Source: Desulfobacteraceae bacterium Eth-SRB2 (GTDB lineage Bacteria > Desulfobacterota > Desulfobacteria > Desulfobacterales > UBA11574). Taken from it: DNA of 64,000 nucleotides. The DNA lies in contig RPGQ01000004.1 of the NCBI GenBank assembly GCA_004193595.1, forward strand, positions 172,364-236,363, in the 5' to 3' direction. A model generated the notes under the pieces. The model did not search any database. It saw nothing but the letters and a program-made list of their open reading frames with translations, and was not told where the DNA came from. Made by a program: the position numbers and the translations under genes. Shown here one piece after another: positions 1 to 8,115 of this stretch (positions are counted from its first letter, which is position 1; each line of letters begins with the position of its first letter).

Positions 1-29
1 CTTTATTTTATTACGATTATTGGACAATT

Positions 30-120
30 TGTCCATAGAGAGAGGGCTTCATTTTGATGGTGCCAACCCCTATGGGGAGGGAATTTATCCCATTTAATCG
101 GGAGGAATACTGATAAGATA
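30..120 (-). promoter_or_regulatory. Copy 1 of a five-copy upstream element
   Basis: This intergenic block closely matches 5800-5890 and, less closely, 18539-18620, 21098-21170 and 5124-5191. The shared core, written on the plus strand, is GTCCATAGAGAGAGGGCTTC followed by ATTTTGATGG and a GGGAATTTATCCC dyad. It lies downstream of the response regulator on the same strand, so it would serve a minus-strand gene beyond the left edge. A TGGACA-N3-TGTCCA inverted repeat (21-35) adjoins it. The regulatory role is inferred from the position and orientation of all copies. Confidence 0.5.
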
Positions 121-137
121 GGTTTTTGTGGGCAGGT

Positions 138-815
138 TTATCCTTTCCACAGGTCCACATCGATAATTCCTAACCTTGCGGCATATCTAACCAGCTCTAA
201 TGTGCTATGGAGATTAAGCTTGCGCAAAATATTTGATCTGTGGTTCTCAACTGTTTTGGGGCTGATGAAAAGTTTTTCTGCGATCTGTTTGTTGGAAAGG
301 TCCTGGGCCAGCAATACCATGATCTCTTGCTCTCGGGAGGTCAGAGTTTCATAGGTGGCATCGGTTATCTTCGCCTCTTTTTCCGGGAATTGCATAAGCT
401 TTTTAACCACCTTATGGGAGACGGAACTGTCCATGAAATACTCTCCCTTTAAGACAGTATCTATCCCCTGTAACAGTCTTTCAGAGGCCGATTCCTTGAC
501 CACATATCCTGTGGCTCCGGCCTGAAATGCCTTGACAATATAATCCACTTTGGAATGCATGGTGATAATCATGATACGTGTTTTCGGCGATACATTCTTA
601 AGTTCGCAGGTCAGTTGAATGCCACTTTGATCAGGCAAAGACATATCCACCAGCGCAAGATCAGGCTTGAGCTTTCTCGCCATTTGGAGTCCGTCACGTC
701 CGTTTCCAGCCTCCCCGACCACCTCAAATCTATGGTTGCGTCCGATGATCGCTTTGAGGCCTTCTCTGAAAAGGGGATGGTCGTCTATTATTAATATGGT
801 TTTCTTATGAATCAC
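138..815 (-). CDS. NarL/FixJ-family response regulator
   Basis: Two-domain transcriptional regulator of about 225 residues. The N-terminal receiver shows the acidic pair (ILIIDDHPLF), the phospho-acceptor Asp near residue 57 (ALVDMSLPD), the switch Thr (IITMHSK) and the conserved Lys (GYVVKESA). The C-terminal LuxR-type helix-turn-helix includes LTSREQEIMVLLAQ and ISPKTVENHRSNI. I chose the GTG at 815 because it overlaps the kinase stop by 11 bases, follows AAGGA, and gives the same length as the paralogue at 18626-19303. A longer frame to 890 would add residues with no family similarity. It is the last gene of the NasA-like / kinase / regulator set and presumably the cognate regulator of the adjacent kinase. 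Its targets are unknown, but the repeated element at 30-120 lies just downstream. Confidence 0.93.
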   Translation of the reverse strand: MIHKKTILIIDDHPLFREGLKAIIGRNHRFEVVGEAGNGRDGLQMARKLKPDLALVDMSLPDQSGIQLTCELKNVSPKTRIMIITMHSKVDYIVKAFQAGATGYVVKESASERLLQGIDTVLKGEYFMDSSVSHKVVKKLMQFPEKEAKITDATYETLTSREQEIMVLLAQDLSNKQIAEKLFISPKTVENHRSNILRKLNLHSTLELVRYAARLGIIDVDLWKG

Positions 816-2670
816 CCTTGTTGTCCTTATAAGGAAGCGTAATATAGATCTTTGTGCCCTGCATGAGTTTTGACTGAATTTCCATTTCACCTTGAATCAA
901 TTTAGCCCTTTGCTCCATGCTCCGAATTCCCATCCGTTTCTCTTTTGATATGGTTGCCAATCGTTTCTGAACATCAAACCCCTTACCATTATCTTCTATA
1001 CGAAGAATAATATTAGGGTAAGCCGTAACCAGTCTGATGGTGACATGGTCAGCGTCAGCGTGCTTTTTGATGTTGGTAAGACTTTCTTGAATCAAACGAT
1101 ACAAGTTGATTTCGGTGTCAAAATCCAGCTTTAAATTCTTCATGCCGGCGGAATGGAAGTCAACGTTTATTCCATTGCTTTCAGAAAAATCATTGCAATA
1201 CTGAACAAGCGTCTCTACAAGCCCCATTTCATCAAGAGTCGGGGGACGTAAATCATATGAGACATCCCGAACTGCTTTTATGGATTCTTGAAGCGTTCTT
1301 GACATTTCAGAAACTCTTCGCCGGATCTCGGGAGGTATCGCAGGCTGATGATCAAAAAACGTTTCAAAGCCGATTTTTACAGCCGAAAGCTCTTGCGCCA
1401 CATGGTCGTGCAGGTCACGAGAAATCCTCTGACGCTCACTTTCCTGAGTCCTCATTAGCTCTTGGGTAAGGATATTAATATGTTCTTCGGCCTGTTTTCG
1501 TTCGGTGATATTACGCAATGAGCCGATAATTTTTACAGGATTACCCTGTTTATCTCGCACCAGCTTTGCCGTTATCGAACAATGGATTTGAGAGCCGTCT
1601 TTGTCTATCATAAGCGCTTCATGGTCAGTGACTTTTTCATTTTTCAGAAGCTCTTTTAGAAATTCATCTCTATTTTTCGGATCAACATATATGTCGGATA
1701 ATGATTTTCCTATGATCTCTTCTCGTTTGTAACGAGAAATCTCCTCTATTGAAGGGCTGGCTTCTATAATTATTCCATCAAGGGTTACTTCATAATAAAC
1801 ATCCTGAATATTTTTAAAAATATTGCGATACTGCTCTTCGCTCTTTTTCAGTGCCTTCTCTGCCCGCTTTTTTTCGGTAATATCAGTAATAAATGCAAAG
1901 GAACCCAGAACCTCGCCCGATTTACCCTTGATTGTGGTGGCATTAAAATATGTTGGCAGGTCTTGACCGTTCTTTTTTTTCAGGGCAATTTCATAACTGC
2001 GATGGTCTGTGACGGATATCTTTGAGGTCTGTTCAATAAAAATCTTTCGGTTCTCATCGTCAACGAAGTCAAAAGGTGTTTTGCCAATCATCTCCTCTTG
2101 ACTGTAGCCAAGCATTTTGCAAAGAGCCGCGTTGACTTCGATGGTTTTGAGTTCAGGATTTATCAGCCAGCATCCTTCCGATGTAATTTCCAGAAGGGTT
2201 CGGTATTTCTCTGCGCTTTCTCTCAGTGCCTCCTCCGCCTGCTTACGTTCTGTAACGTCATGCCAGATGCTGATGATAATACCCGGCTCCTCATCCGCAA
2301 CTTGTTCAAGGAGAGAAGCATTGACACTGAAATGGCTCACTTTGTCCTTTGTTGTCATCTCAAACTCGGCATTACGGCAAAAACCTTGGAGGCGGACCCT
2401 CTTTTCCAGCTCAGACCAACGGTTCAACGCATTGGCATCGATTTGTTCAAGCCAGATGAACATACTGGTCTCTACTACATCCCGCCACTGCCGTCCAAAG
2501 AAAGTGCAGAAGGTCTCATTGACTACGATAATAGTATGTGTCGAGTCCGTAATCACGATACCGTCGGCCGAGGAGCGCAGCAGCGTCTCGAAGAACTTTA
2601 CTGTCTGCTGGGTGGCTTCTAATTCGCCTTTCCTAAGTCGTTTCCTCATAGCAATCCCAATTTCCTTCAC
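805..2670 (-). CDS. PAS-domain sensor histidine kinase (HisKA_3 / NarX class)
   Basis: Soluble sensor kinase of 621 residues. Three PAS/PAC modules lie at roughly 25-145, 150-270 and 275-395, each ending in a typical DVTERKQAEE or NITERKQAEE linker. The HisKA_3 dimerisation box follows, with the probable phospho-His at 421 (RISRDLHDHVAQEL). The HATPase domain shows an N box (ESLTNIKKHADAD), a G1 box (EDNGKGFD) and a G2 region (GIRSMEQRA). No transmembrane segment is visible, so it likely senses a cytoplasmic redox or metabolic signal. The start at 2670 is GTG; an in-frame ATG lies 21 bases downstream and either could be used. It sits between the NasA-like gene (37-base gap) and the regulator (11-base overlap), so the three probably form one transcript. 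Confidence 0.92.
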   Translation of the reverse strand: MKEIGIAMRKRLRKGELEATQQTVKFFETLLRSSADGIVITDSTHTIIVVNETFCTFFGRQWRDVVETSMFIWLEQIDANALNRWSELEKRVRLQGFCRNAEFEMTTKDKVSHFSVNASLLEQVADEEPGIIISIWHDVTERKQAEEALRESAEKYRTLLEITSEGCWLINPELKTIEVNAALCKMLGYSQEEMIGKTPFDFVDDENRKIFIEQTSKISVTDHRSYEIALKKKNGQDLPTYFNATTIKGKSGEVLGSFAFITDITEKKRAEKALKKSEEQYRNIFKNIQDVYYEVTLDGIIIEASPSIEEISRYKREEIIGKSLSDIYVDPKNRDEFLKELLKNEKVTDHEALMIDKDGSQIHCSITAKLVRDKQGNPVKIIGSLRNITERKQAEEHINILTQELMRTQESERQRISRDLHDHVAQELSAVKIGFETFFDHQPAIPPEIRRRVSEMSRTLQESIKAVRDVSYDLRPPTLDEMGLVETLVQYCNDFSESNGINVDFHSAGMKNLKLDFDTEINLYRLIQESLTNIKKHADADHVTIRLVTAYPNIILRIEDNGKGFDVQKRLATISKEKRMGIRSMEQRAKLIQGEMEIQSKLMQGTKIYITLPYKDNKGDS

Positions 2671-2707
2671 CTGCAGAATAATTGAGTAATAATCACCTTC
2701 TACCTAT

Positions 2708-4825
2708 TTATGTTTTCCTCTTTTTCGATGCAACTATAACTTTCACCGCGCTGAACTTGTACTCGGGTTGTTTGGAATGTATGTCGTACACAGAGTTAGT
2801 GACAAGGTTGGCCAGCTTACCCTCACCGATTCCGAGCGCGGGACCGTAGTGCCAAGGTATATAGATAGTGCCATTAAGGAGACGATCTGTTAGTCGGGCA
2901 GGAAGGCATACTCTACCCCGGCGCGATTCAACCTCGACCTCATCCCCTTCCGCAATACCCAGGCGTGCACCGTCTTCAGGATGGATTTCTACATAACAAT
3001 CGGGTGCAGTAGCGTTGAGTTTTGGAGCGCGACCCGTGCGAGTACGAGTGTTAAAGTGCCCTGATAAACGACCCGTGATAAGATTAAATGGATATTCAGC
3101 ATCAATTTTATCGGCCGGTTCGATGTAGTTACGGGCCAAAATAGCTGCCCGACCATCAGGCCGAGGGAAGCGCCAGTCTGTGAACAGGCGCGGTGTGCCG
3201 GGGTGATCGGCTTCAGGGCAGGGCAACTGAGGGCCGACCTGGCCTCGCAAACGCTCATAGGTTACACCGTTCATATCGCAGATGCGATTACGGGTAATCC
3301 TTTTGAATTCCTCAAAAACTTCTTCGGGCGAGTTATAGGGGAACTCCTTTTCAAAACCCATGGCTCGGGCTACAAGCCATATGATCTCGTAGTCAGGTTT
3401 TGCCTCACCAGGTGGATCAATTAATGCTTCGACCAGTTCGATGCGCCGTTCGGCAGAAATAAACGTCCCTGTCTTTTCACACCACTGTGCGGCAGGAAGG
3501 ATAACGTCCCCCAACAGCGTTGTCTCTGTCGGATGAAAGATATCCTGGACCACCAGTAGTTCGGCTTTAGCAAGTCCTTCCTTAATCCATTGGGTATGGG
3601 GCAGCGAGGCGGCAGGATTGGTAGTCATTACCCATAAAGCGCGGACGTCGCCGGAGTAAAGCCCCTTGACAATGTCCAGGATAGAACGGCCTGGAAGCGG
3701 CTGGATTTTTTCAACTGGAATATTCCAAAAATCGGCTACCTCCTGACGGTGTTTTGAATTAGCCACAAAACGCATGCCGGGCAAAAGATGCGACAGCGCA
3801 CCAACCCAGCGGTTGCCCATGGCATTGGCTTCGCCGGTAATGGAGAGCGGTCCGGCCCCGGGACGGCAAAAATTTTCCGTCAACAAAGATAAGTTGTGTA
3901 ATGTATTGTTTTTAAATACCGCCTGGCTGGAGTGGTTGTAGCCCTGGAACCAGAACGTGAGCATCGCTTTAGCCTCTCCAATAGCGCGAGCTGCCTCTAT
4001 AATCTTTTCTTCAGTACAGCCGGTGATTTCAGCACCGCGGGAAGGCGGATACTCTGCCAAAAGTTCTTTCAAGTCGATGAGGCCGGAAGCGAAGTGCTCG
4101 ACGCGATCTTCATTGACGAAACCTTCTTTCAACAGTATATGAGCCAGTGTATTATTAAGAGCCACATCTGTTCCGGGCATAATTTGAAGGTGGATGTCCG
4201 CTATGGAGGCGGTCTCTGTTTTGCATGGATCAACCACAATAACCTTTGCATTGTCCTTTTTTTTGGCAGCCCGGATTCGGCGGAAGATGACCGGAACAGA
4301 AACGGCCATGTTGTTACCTGCAATAAAGAACAGATCAGCCTCTTCAATATCGTCATAGCAGGTGGGCGGCGCATCAGCTCCAAGAGTTGAAACAAACCCC
4401 ATTGCCGAACTCGCCATGCAGATGCGCGTACTGCATTCCATGTTGTTTGTGCCAATAGCCGCTTTCATCAGCTTGTTCATCAGATAATACTCTTCAGTCA
4501 AATTTATGGCCCCACCGTAGAATGCAACCGCATCGGGGCCATGTTTCTCAATAATCCGATTGAATCCGGAGGCTACATGACTAATGGCTTTCTCCCAGGT
4601 AACATTAGTGAGTTCTCCGTTGCGCCGGATCATGGGTTGCGTTAGTCGATCCTTGTCAGTAAAAATTGGCGGATAGTTGATCGGAAGGGAACAGGCATCT
4701 CCGTTGTTGGTTGGGTGGCCTTTCATGCCTCGGACCTCAGCAACCATGCCTTGTTTGACTCCGACCATCAGCCCACAACCTAACCCGCAGTACGGACATG
4801 TTGATTTGTGCCATTGCATTTTCAT
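2708..4825 (-). CDS. NasA/NarB-like molybdopterin oxidoreductase
   Basis: A 705-residue bis-MGD molybdoenzyme of the DMSO reductase superfamily. The N-terminal [4Fe-4S] motif is C10-x2-C13-x3-C17-x27-C45. The putative Mo ligand is Cys136 in STRICMASSAMG, followed by LGADAPP. This matches assimilatory nitrate reductases (RLCMSSAVAG...LGADAPP) better than formate dehydrogenases, which carry a Cys/Sec-His pair. A molybdopterin-dinucleotide-binding C-terminal domain begins near 585 (YPFNLITGRLSGHFNTRTRT). The Lys that usually follows the fourth cluster Cys (CxKG) is absent; the sequence reads ACSLP. No nitrite reductase, ferredoxin or FAD partner gene is adjacent, so the substrate is uncertain. 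It is the first gene of a set with a PAS kinase and a NarL-type regulator, and a copy of the repeated element lies about 300 bases upstream. Confidence 0.82.
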   Translation of the reverse strand: MKMQWHKSTCPYCGLGCGLMVGVKQGMVAEVRGMKGHPTNNGDACSLPINYPPIFTDKDRLTQPMIRRNGELTNVTWEKAISHVASGFNRIIEKHGPDAVAFYGGAINLTEEYYLMNKLMKAAIGTNNMECSTRICMASSAMGFVSTLGADAPPTCYDDIEEADLFFIAGNNMAVSVPVIFRRIRAAKKKDNAKVIVVDPCKTETASIADIHLQIMPGTDVALNNTLAHILLKEGFVNEDRVEHFASGLIDLKELLAEYPPSRGAEITGCTEEKIIEAARAIGEAKAMLTFWFQGYNHSSQAVFKNNTLHNLSLLTENFCRPGAGPLSITGEANAMGNRWVGALSHLLPGMRFVANSKHRQEVADFWNIPVEKIQPLPGRSILDIVKGLYSGDVRALWVMTTNPAASLPHTQWIKEGLAKAELLVVQDIFHPTETTLLGDVILPAAQWCEKTGTFISAERRIELVEALIDPPGEAKPDYEIIWLVARAMGFEKEFPYNSPEEVFEEFKRITRNRICDMNGVTYERLRGQVGPQLPCPEADHPGTPRLFTDWRFPRPDGRAAILARNYIEPADKIDAEYPFNLITGRLSGHFNTRTRTGRAPKLNATAPDCYVEIHPEDGARLGIAEGDEVEVESRRGRVCLPARLTDRLLNGTIYIPWHYGPALGIGEGKLANLVTNSVYDIHSKQPEYKFSAVKVIVASKKRKT

Positions 4826-5471
4826 ATTATCGAATCCTTTAACTTTCTTTCCAATTTTATATAGGCTGCCTTTTCAAGCATTAATAATTTCCCAACAGAG
4901 AAAAAATGAAAAGGCCCATACTTTGACACAGTTTATATACTGTATATGAGCCTTTATCTATCACATAGGGTTACCCCCTGAATTTGGCTGTTATTTTCTT
5001 TGTTATTCTAACAGGTTATATATCATTTTGAATTGGGCTTCCAATTTTCGTTTAATCATAAATATTATAGATAACCATATAATTTTATAACTATGAATAT
5101 TTATTACAGATTTAAAAAAATAAATCTATAGGATAAAGTTCTTATTTTTATAGGAAAAAATCCTAAAGATATAGGAAGTTATCCCGTACTGAAATCAAAT
5201 AGTTTTTTCAATGCCATAATATTAATGGACAATAGAATAGAATATACCATTCTGCCCTGGATAACTTCTCAATAAATTATAGAGTTGGGGCAATATGATT
5301 ATTTAATACACCAGAATTTATTGAAAACTTACTGCCTTGGCATTCAGATTGTTGGAATTATTTACTATTCCGGTAGGGAAAATACCTAAGTAAAAAAAAT
5401 CATTATAAAAACTGAGGAAGTGTTTGAAAAAAATGATCCCTAACCCGCTACAGCCTTCAGAACACTTGCTT
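4826..5471. other. AT-rich intergenic region upstream of the molybdoenzyme
   Basis: No convincing gene. A 13-base palindrome, ATATAC-T-GTATAT, lies at 4935-4947, about 110 bases upstream of the molybdoenzyme start, and could be an operator. A diverged copy of the repeated upstream element lies at 5124-5191. The remainder is AT-rich. A 63-codon frame at 5318-5509 overlaps the STAS gene and has no coding character. Confidence 0.5.
5124..5191 (-). promoter_or_regulatory. Copy 5 (diverged) of the five-copy upstream element
   Basis: This aligns along its length with copy 4 at 21098-21170. Both have a CTATAGGATAAA or CCATAAGAGAAA start, then GTTC, ATTTTTATAGG, AAAAATCC, and a second GG...TCCC dyad. 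Orientation matches the other copies and it lies upstream of the minus-strand molybdoenzyme gene. Identity is lower than among copies 1-3. Confidence 0.4.
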
Positions 5472-5744
5472 CTAATTTTGGGATAAATGGCGTTCATTTT
5501 CTCCGACAAAAATTAGGTTGCTGAGTTTCTCTAAGTCGCCAAAGTTCTTTTGCAATACATTTCTGCCAAATGCATAGATGGTCCTAAGATTATTAGTATC
5601 AATAAAGATTTGATAAAAATTGGTTCCATGATCTTTTATAATATTGATCAATTCAAATGCCGAAGTTCCGTCAAAATCACCATTCAGTTTAAGATGAAGA
5701 CTATCTCTGGTTTTATAAGATAAAATTTGAAAATTTGCTGCCAT
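5472..5744 (-). CDS. STAS-like small protein (anti-sigma antagonist fold)
   Basis: A 90-residue protein with the alternating strand-helix pattern of a STAS domain: a substrate-strand start (NFQILSYKTRDSLHLKLNGDFDG), a helix (SAFELINIIKDHG), then strand IFIDTNNLRTIYAFGRNVL where STAS proteins carry the D-S/T phosphorylation loop. Here that loop reads DTNNL, so a phosphorylatable Thr may be present. The start is supported by AAGGAGATAGGCA directly before the ATG. It stands alone on the minus strand with a copy of the repeated upstream element 55 bases before its start. STAS proteins of this size usually act in partner-switching or stress signalling; the partner is not visible here. Function is inferred from the fold pattern only. 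Confidence 0.65.
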   Translation of the reverse strand: MAANFQILSYKTRDSLHLKLNGDFDGTSAFELINIIKDHGTNFYQIFIDTNNLRTIYAFGRNVLQKNFGDLEKLSNLIFVGENERHLSQN

Positions 5745-5799
5745 TGCCTATCTCCTTTAGATATTATTTTTACTTTTATTATCAGAGTGTCATTCACTC

Positions 5800-5890
5800 T
5801 GTCCATAGAGGGAAGGCTTCATTTTGATGGTGGGTAACACTGGGAAGCGGGAACTTATCCCATGCAATCGGGATAAAAACGGATAAGATA
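5800..5890 (-). promoter_or_regulatory. Copy 2 of the five-copy upstream element
   Basis: Close match to copy 1. Both carry GTCCATAGAG, GGCTTCATTTTGATGG, a GGGAACTTATCCC-type dyad, CAATCGGGA and end in GATAAGATAG. It lies 55 bases upstream of the STAS-like gene. A CAGAGTG-TCATT-CACTCTG hairpin (5783-5801) separates it from the gene, comparable to the inverted repeat beside copy 1. Confidence 0.5.
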
Positions 5891-5920
5891 GATTGAGACC
5901 TTTGAAAAATATTCAATTTT

Positions 5921-6028
5921 GCCTGCCCCGTTAAATCCGTCTTTAATATTTAACCGGGGTTCAAGACCAAGAAAGGCAAAAATTTTAACCATCCCAGAGA
6001 AATAAGCTTCGCATTTCACGGGGCAGGC
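5921..6028. repeat. Long inverted repeat spanning the glgB stop codon
   Basis: GCCTGCCCCGT (5921-5931) and ACGGGGCAGGC (6018-6028) are perfect 11-base complements about 86 bases apart, and the right arm contains the glgB stop codon. It may act in transcript termination or 3'-end stability of the glycogen operon, or be the ends of an interspersed repeat. Confidence 0.4.
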
Positions 6029-8115
6029 TCAAGGACCAGTGCCGTGCGGGTGGGAAGATATAGGCTAAGCAAATTACGTTGCCGCTCCATTGAAGTTTCG
6101 CACAGAGTCAGATGATGTTGCTCCGGGTGTAAACGGTTGTGGCCCCCATATTCCGGTGAATCACTGTCGAAAATCATTCGGTATTTTCCAGGCGGCGCTT
6201 CGAAGCGATAATCCGAATACGAGTGTTCGGGGTGAAAGTTGAAAACGAATAGAAGTCCTGCTCTTTCAAATATAATAATTTTATTGTCCGAGTGCTCGTA
6301 AACAAGGTGTATCTCATTTGATTCCAGAAGGTTATAATCCATGGATAGAGATATCATATCTCGATCAAAACGGGCGAGGAATTGATACTTCAGGTTTTTG
6401 TCATCCACCAGACGCCATTGGCGCCGGGCATACCTGTAAGACCAGTTGTTCCCTTCCCGCGGAAAGTCGATCCATTCGGGATGTCCGAATTCATTACCCA
6501 TGAAATTGAGATAGCCATTACCCGCCGTGGCCAGGGTGATGAGCCGGATCATTTTATGCAGAGCCATTCCTCGGGCCACGGTATGGTTATCATCACCCAC
6601 CTCCATGTGATCATATATATCCCTATCAATTAAACGGAAGATAATCGTCTTATCGCCCACCAGGGCCTGGTCGTGGGACTCGGTGTAACTGATGGTCTTT
6701 TCATCCCTTCTCCGGTTGGTCAATTCATGCCAAAGATGTCCCATGTGCCATTTTTCATCCGGCGTATCTTTGACAAGTCGTATCCAGTTGTCGGGCACTC
6801 CCATGGCAAAACGATAATCAAATCCAACGCCGCCGGATGTAATCGGGACAGCCAGCCCGGGCATTCCGCTGATATCCTCGGCGATGGTCACTGCATCAGG
6901 CCGCACATCATGGATCAATTTGTTGGCCAGAGCCAGATAGGTAAGGGCATCTTCGTCCACATTATCGTTAAAATAGTCGTCGTAGGAAGTAAATGCTTTT
7001 TCCAAGCCGTGATCCATGTAGAGCATACTGGTCACTCCGTCAAAACGGAAGCCGTCCAAATTATATTCATCCAGCCAGAAACGGCAGTTGGAAAGAAGAA
7101 AATGAAGAACCTGGTGCTTCGCGTAGTCAAAACACCTGGAATCCCAGGCGTGGTGCATACCCCGTGGCCCTTCATGAAAGTATTGATGTAGTGTGCCGTC
7201 AAATCTGCTCAACCCCTCCACCTCGTTGGAAACCCCGTGGGAATGGACCAGATCCATGATCACCCTCAGACCGGCGGCGTGAGCCGTGTCGATAAGCTCT
7301 TTGAGCTCCTCCGGTGTTCCGAACCGGGACGAAGCAGCAAAGAAGTTCGAAACCTGGTAGCCGAAAGAACCGTAGTAGGGATGCTCCTGAATCGCCATTA
7401 ATTGCAGTGTATTGTAGCCGGTCACAGCAATACGCGGAAGGATCTGTGTGGTAAATTCTCTATAAGAGCCGATTTTCTCCTCTTCCTGGGCCATACCCAC
7501 ATGGACTTCGTAAACAAATATCGGGTCCGACGGAGACTGAAAATCCATACATTGCCAGTGATACAAATCCGGCGGGGACCAGACCTGGGCATTAAAAATC
7601 AGCGTATCAGGGTCCTGAACAACGCGACGGGCATAGGCAGGAATGCGATCGCCTTCACCACCGGGCCAGTGGATACGAAGTCGATAATGATCGCCGTGTT
7701 TCAATTTGTCTTGAGACAAGCGAATTTCCCAATGACCCTCTTGGCTGATCCGGTGTAGGGAAAAGTCTTTTTTCTCTCGCCAGTTCGTCATGTCGCCGAT
7801 CAAGAAGATCCGGGTGGCATTGGGCGCCCACTCACGAAATACCCATTCATTGTTTCGGAAATGCATTCCGAAATATTCATGGCCGGCGGCGAAGTCCGCC
7901 AGACTCCTTTTGCCCCGGGTCAGGCTCAATTCTGTTTCCATTGTTTTCAGCAGTCGCCGGCCAATGGTTTTCTCATACCTATCCAGGTAAGGGTCCCGGG
8001 ATAAAATGTGCTTGAGTATAGTATCCACATGCTGGTTTTGACCCGAACGTTTTGGGTCACCTGAAGTTTCGAATATCATGAATTTTTTCTTGGTTTTTTT
8101 TAGTTTATGATTCAC
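6016..8115 (-). CDS. glgB: 1,4-alpha-glucan branching enzyme (eukaryote-like type)
   Basis: Glycogen branching enzyme of 699 residues that creates alpha-1,6 branches by transferring alpha-1,4 chain segments. A CBM48-like module (about 80-175) precedes the GH13 barrel. Catalytic residues are visible as Asp359 (GFRFDGVTSMLY), Glu413 (TIAEDISGMPG) and Asp482 (ESHDQALVGDK). Segments such as VDEDALTYLALANKL, DRFAMG-type DYRFAMG and LTNRR resemble animal, plant and fungal branching enzymes more than E. coli GlgB. The start taken is GTG, overlapping glgA by 11 bases; an ATG at 8079 is an alternative. It is the last gene of glgP-glgA-glgB read right to left. The glgA-glgB overlap implies coupled translation. 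Confidence 0.93.
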   Translation of the reverse strand: MNHKLKKTKKKFMIFETSGDPKRSGQNQHVDTILKHILSRDPYLDRYEKTIGRRLLKTMETELSLTRGKRSLADFAAGHEYFGMHFRNNEWVFREWAPNATRIFLIGDMTNWREKKDFSLHRISQEGHWEIRLSQDKLKHGDHYRLRIHWPGGEGDRIPAYARRVVQDPDTLIFNAQVWSPPDLYHWQCMDFQSPSDPIFVYEVHVGMAQEEEKIGSYREFTTQILPRIAVTGYNTLQLMAIQEHPYYGSFGYQVSNFFAASSRFGTPEELKELIDTAHAAGLRVIMDLVHSHGVSNEVEGLSRFDGTLHQYFHEGPRGMHHAWDSRCFDYAKHQVLHFLLSNCRFWLDEYNLDGFRFDGVTSMLYMDHGLEKAFTSYDDYFNDNVDEDALTYLALANKLIHDVRPDAVTIAEDISGMPGLAVPITSGGVGFDYRFAMGVPDNWIRLVKDTPDEKWHMGHLWHELTNRRRDEKTISYTESHDQALVGDKTIIFRLIDRDIYDHMEVGDDNHTVARGMALHKMIRLITLATAGNGYLNFMGNEFGHPEWIDFPREGNNWSYRYARRQWRLVDDKNLKYQFLARFDRDMISLSMDYNLLESNEIHLVYEHSDNKIIIFERAGLLFVFNFHPEHSYSDYRFEAPPGKYRMIFDSDSPEYGGHNRLHPEQHHLTLCETSMERQRNLLSLYLPTRTALVLEPAP

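Noticed and set aside
2708..4825. Formate dehydrogenase alpha subunit
   Set aside because: The Mo-ligand region has Cys-Met (RICMAS) and LGADAPP of nitrate-reductase type; formate dehydrogenases have Cys/Sec followed by His.
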